A stretch of DNA of 64,000 nucleotides. Source: GCA-1730015 sp964583825. Lineage in GTDB: Bacteria; Pseudomonadota; Gammaproteobacteria; Granulosicoccales; Granulosicoccaceae. How positions within the stretch are numbered: the first letter of the stretch is position 1; the number at the start of each line of letters is the position of its first letter. The notes under the pieces are model-generated. The model saw nothing but the letters and a program-made list of their open reading frames with translations, was not told the DNA's origin and did not search any database. Below, in pieces: positions 60,911 through 64,000 of this stretch. The DNA is taken from NCBI GenBank assembly GCA_964583825.1, contig CAZOXM010000013.1, positions 1 through 64,000 on the forward strand, written 5' to 3'. The translations under genes and the position numbers were made by a program.

Positions 60911-63580
60911 CTATCGACCGGCCGTCAGCCGCGCCACCACTGCTGCCAGATTATCCAGTGCCGAGGAGTCCTGGAGTTTCAGCGTAATGTTTATACTGCC
61001 ATCATCTGCTTTCTCAACGCACTCGGACAGACTCGCACGGATATTTTCAGTGAGTTCCAGACTTTGAGGCGTCGGTTCCGAAGCGGGTAATAATTCGCCG
61101 ATAAAACTCAGTGCTGCACTAAGCATCTCACCACCGGCCTCTGCCACCCGTTCGCGACGTTGTTCGAGTGCTTTTTCAGTTTGCTGTGTTTGTACCACGT
61201 CAACGGGTGCATCCGGTTTTGCGCCAAGCAGAACCTCGAGCTTTTGTTTTAACCCGTCGATGCCTGAGACCAGATTCACTTCATCGATGGTACAGCTGGC
61301 ATCCAGTGCCGCTAGTGACAGCTCGTGCTTGGCGGCGAGTGTGCCCAACAGTTTTTCTTCTAGAGTGCCTTCCGTTACCAGTATATAAACATGCACCGGT
61401 TTTTCCTGTCCCATGCGGTGCACACGACCAATGCGTTGCTCGAGCAGTGCCGGTGTCCATGGTAGATCGACATTGATCACGGTATTGGCAAACTGAAGAT
61501 TCAACCCGGTGGAGCCTGCATTGGTGGTGATAAAAAACTGACAGTTGTTGTCTTCGCGAAATTTCGCTACCAGTGCCGCACGCTTTGCCTGTGGTACCTG
61601 TCCATCGAGACGAACGTAGCCGATGTTATTTTGATTTAGTATCTGCTCGATCAAGCCAAGCATGGTGGTCCATTCAGAGAACAGGACGGTTTTTCGCTCG
61701 GGCTGCTGTCCGAGATCTGTGATCAGATCAGATAACACTTCGAGCTTGCTGGAAAAGCCCGGCTGTTCTTTATCCACCAGCAGTGTTGAATCTGCCGTCA
61801 TGCGACACATTAGCAGAGCCTTTTGCAATCGCAATAGATCCATTTCTGTGAGATACGGTTTATTGACGATCGATGACACCGTAATCATATGAGCGCTGTG
61901 CATGTCCTGTTGTTGCTGTGTTGGCGTGATACGAACAATGTCAGTTGTGCGAGGTGGTAGTTCATCCAGCACTTCATCGCGTGTCCGTCGCAGCAGAATG
62001 GGCTTTAATTTCTCACGCAATTCAACGAGATTGCGATAGCCGAGCAGCTTGCCTTTGTCGTCAGTAACGCGGTGACGATGATAAAAGCGAAAACCAGGTC
62101 CCAGTTGCCGTTCATCAATAAACTCGGCTACGCTGTAGAGTTCATCAAGCCGGTTCTCCAGCGGCGTACCGGTGAGTACCAGGGCAAACTCCGAGCGTAG
62201 TGACTTGATGACGCGGGAAGTCTTCGCTTCCCAGTTTTTTATACGATGCCCTTCATCCAGAATGATCAGGTCCCAATGTACGCGCTCAATGCACAACACA
62301 TCGCGCAGTACTTGTTCATAGTTACAGATGGTAAAGAAGGCGTCGTTGTCATAAGCCTGTTGCCGATCTTTAGCGGGGCCGAGAATAATCTGACTGTCTC
62401 TGCCACTGAATCGGTCAATTTCGCTGCGCCATTGTGCCTTGAGCGATGCTGGGCATACCACCAATACGCGATTGATGTCAGCGAGCTTTACCAGTAATTC
62501 CGCGGTGCCCACGCCCTGTATGGTTTTACCCAGCCCCATATCGTCGGCAAGTATGGCGCGGCCAGCGCCGACGGCAAACAGTATTCCCTGCCACTGATAG
62601 GGCAATAGTTCCACGCTCAACAGCTCTTTACGCAGCGGATGCTTTGCCCCTGCTTTGGATAGCGTTGCGGTTTTACGACGTATCCGGTCCGACACGCACC
62701 TTGTCTGAATGTACTCTTCAGCGTCGGGATACACGGTGACCAACACGCCCTTGGCCTGCAACTCGCCTATTGCTTTGATAAGTTTGGTGACAGAACGAAT
62801 CGGTCTATCAATGAAAGTTTCAAGATATTTGAGATGTTTTTTCTCAAGCTTTGTCGGAGCCTGCAATCTCAGTGTGATGTCTTCTTCGTATTGCAAATAG
62901 ACAATCACTTCCTTCAACATCGGGCGACGTGCCAGTTGTGACGAAGTGAACTTCTTTTTGACCCGGTTGTGCACTTTATAAATGTGTTTGCAGATACCGA
63001 GTGTGTTTTTGCGATAGTCCGGACAATTACAATATGACTGACCTCGCGACATACCGCGCAGGGCAACTCGATAGCTCCGGCCCGATTGTTTGCTGCTCAC
63101 CTGGTAGTCAGTCCACGGACGTGTCGGCTCAATAGAGCGCACAGTCATCTTTTCTTCATCGGCGCGGGTCTTTCTTGCCTCCAGCTCGCGCGCTATCAAT
63201 TCATCGTCTGTCAGTTCTACGGTTGGCTCAAACGGTGCTGGCACATCGGCAAGCCCGAGCGCCAGCTTCTCTTCCAGTACCAGAGAAAACACGGCACCGA
63301 TGTGCTCGCATACCGAGTTGCACTGAGTACATTGAAATGCCAGACTTTTTTTATTCTGCCTGCTGTGACTGATGGTGACCACCGCCGGGCTTATCGGCCG
63401 AAACGAAACTGTGAGGCTGCTAGACGTGATACGTACATTCCGCGAGATGTCAATCTCAAACTCGCCCAGCGAACTCAGTAAGCGTTTCGATTCGGGGCCC
63501 AGCAGCTTGCAGGCATCGGTGTAGGAAAGTCGGGAAAGCAGGTCAGTCAGACCAAGCTTGTTTTTAATGCGTTTTGCCAT
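60911..63580 (-). CDS. SNF2-family helicase with SWIM zinc fingers
   Basis: An 889-residue DNA-dependent ATPase. Two Cys/His clusters precede the motor: CTQCNSVCEH (84-93) and the classical SWIM pattern C-x-C-x10-C-x-H (CNC at 184-186, C197, H199). The helicase has DDMGLGKT (345-352), LDEGH (441-445) rather than DEAH, and SNF2 C-terminal blocks QRIGRVHRMGQ and STGLNLQFA. Such proteins remodel or translocate on DNA. In this region it is more likely a defence or conflict component, but a housekeeping HepA-like role is possible. Confidence 0.87.
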   Translation of the reverse strand: MAKRIKNKLGLTDLLSRLSYTDACKLLGPESKRLLSSLGEFEIDISRNVRITSSSLTVSFRPISPAVVTISHSRQNKKSLAFQCTQCNSVCEHIGAVFSLVLEEKLALGLADVPAPFEPTVELTDDELIARELEARKTRADEEKMTVRSIEPTRPWTDYQVSSKQSGRSYRVALRGMSRGQSYCNCPDYRKNTLGICKHIYKVHNRVKKKFTSSQLARRPMLKEVIVYLQYEEDITLRLQAPTKLEKKHLKYLETFIDRPIRSVTKLIKAIGELQAKGVLVTVYPDAEEYIQTRCVSDRIRRKTATLSKAGAKHPLRKELLSVELLPYQWQGILFAVGAGRAILADDMGLGKTIQGVGTAELLVKLADINRVLVVCPASLKAQWRSEIDRFSGRDSQIILGPAKDRQQAYDNDAFFTICNYEQVLRDVLCIERVHWDLIILDEGHRIKNWEAKTSRVIKSLRSEFALVLTGTPLENRLDELYSVAEFIDERQLGPGFRFYHRHRVTDDKGKLLGYRNLVELREKLKPILLRRTRDEVLDELPPRTTDIVRITPTQQQQDMHSAHMITVSSIVNKPYLTEMDLLRLQKALLMCRMTADSTLLVDKEQPGFSSKLEVLSDLITDLGQQPERKTVLFSEWTTMLGLIEQILNQNNIGYVRLDGQVPQAKRAALVAKFREDNNCQFFITTNAGSTGLNLQFANTVINVDLPWTPALLEQRIGRVHRMGQEKPVHVYILVTEGTLEEKLLGTLAAKHELSLAALDASCTIDEVNLVSGIDGLKQKLEVLLGAKPDAPVDVVQTQQTEKALEQRRERVAEAGGEMLSAALSFIGELLPASEPTPQSLELTENIRASLSECVEKADDGSINITLKLQDSSALDNLAAVVARLTAGR

Positions 63581-64000
63581 GCGGTGAACCTGGAATTAAC
63601 GTAAGCGGAGTCGGCTGATTATCCCAAATCTGCGCTATCGAAAACAGGTTGTAATCAAAAAAGGAGAGGGTGTTTAATGGAGATTGCAATAGTTTGATCA
63701 CATAGGCTCGTGATCGAGAATGCAGAAATATTGGTTTGGATTAACGTGTTGATTTCCTTGCTATCTGATTCATATTTCATCAAACGTGTTCAAAAAGATG
63801 CGATGCCGAGAATAGCTATCTGGCAGAGGGACTGACAGAGGGTGGGGCGTTAGTAAAGAGTAACCGACTCCTCAATCACGTATCGCGTAGCAGTGTGGCC
63901 ACACAAAGGCCGCCCGGTGTATCGACTGCAGGGCCTGCCGTCCCCAATGGAAGGTGGGCGAGAGGAAGAAGTGCGAACGCAGGTGGTGGGCAAGGCAGGA
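63581..64000. other. gene-free region at window end
   Basis: No coding region of useful length, repeat copy or RNA gene is recognisable. The first part is the upstream region of the SNF2 operon. A GTGTGGCCACAC palindrome lies near 63893-63904. A gene continuing beyond the window cannot be excluded. Confidence 0.4.

Noticed and set aside
1..64000. CRISPR arrays, rRNA genes, prophage or intact transposase genes
   Set aside because: None was seen on reading either strand. The repeats found are dispersed and palindromic, not regularly spaced.

Overview
The window reads as chromosomal DNA of a free-living, probably marine gammaproteobacterium. The main taxonomic clue is the canonical surE-pcm-nlpD-rpoS block (50734-54715), together with soxR, aqpZ, a class III alcohol dehydrogenase, argS and two cell-wall-sorting-like C-terminal tails. 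A Granulosicoccus-like lineage is a guess I cannot test here. Genes are dense on both strands, and TTG and GTG starts are used freely.

Layout. 35-9936: a DUF1015 protein, a SerA-like dehydrogenase, a small zincin-like protein, a PAS-GGDEF-EAL regulator, a CNNM-type membrane protein, a GST, an aldehyde dehydrogenase and a membrane-bound ClpP-fold protein. 10061-22422: a secreted copper-radical (galactose-oxidase-like) protein, a uridine-kinase-like P-loop protein, a GMC oxidoreductase, a flavin reductase driven by a textbook SoxR box shared with soxR, a secreted glycosidase-like protein, a repeat-rich lipoprotein, two tandem Lin0512 genes, a 2OG-Fe(II) oxygenase-like protein and an MFS exporter. 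22586-29693: pseudouridine catabolism (kinase and glycosidase), converging on an alpha-galactosidase / beta-galactosidase / EamA operon. 29881-38500: DUF937, peroxiredoxin, patatin, a coiled-coil pair, argS with a charged insertion, aqpZ, a glyoxalase-like protein and a GNAT. 38578-45847: a nonulosonic (sialic/legionaminic-type) acid cluster in two convergent arms, with two GT30 transferases. 46193-48833: two homoprotocatechuate-pathway genes, the first apparently starting at ATT, then formaldehyde-detoxifying ADH. 48959-55756: tRNA-Arg(CCT), PilZ, YheT hydrolase, the rpoS block and a Bax-inhibitor-1 protein. 55943-63580: tRNA-Ser(TGA) followed by an accessory region with a palindromic repeat, VapBC, a 929-residue primase-helicase-nuclease fusion of the TOTE conflict-system type, and an opposing SNF2/SWIM helicase operon with an unrecognised partner.

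The most distinctive non-coding signal is a family of about 148-bp fold-back repeats with CTAG ends. Four full copies lie at 18016, 23542, 30526 and 56271, with two decayed fragments at 20401 and 47522. The copies show compensatory changes in their arms; one supplies the stop codon of a peroxiredoxin gene and one separates psuK from psuG. A second, different inverted-repeat element lies at 47586-47719.

The best candidate for an undescribed system is the 56271-63580 block. A toxin-antitoxin pair is directly followed by a primase-helicase-nuclease fusion, and facing it is a SNF2 helicase with two Cys/His clusters plus a 261-residue protein of no family I know. All functional statements come from reading motifs by eye; no database search was run.
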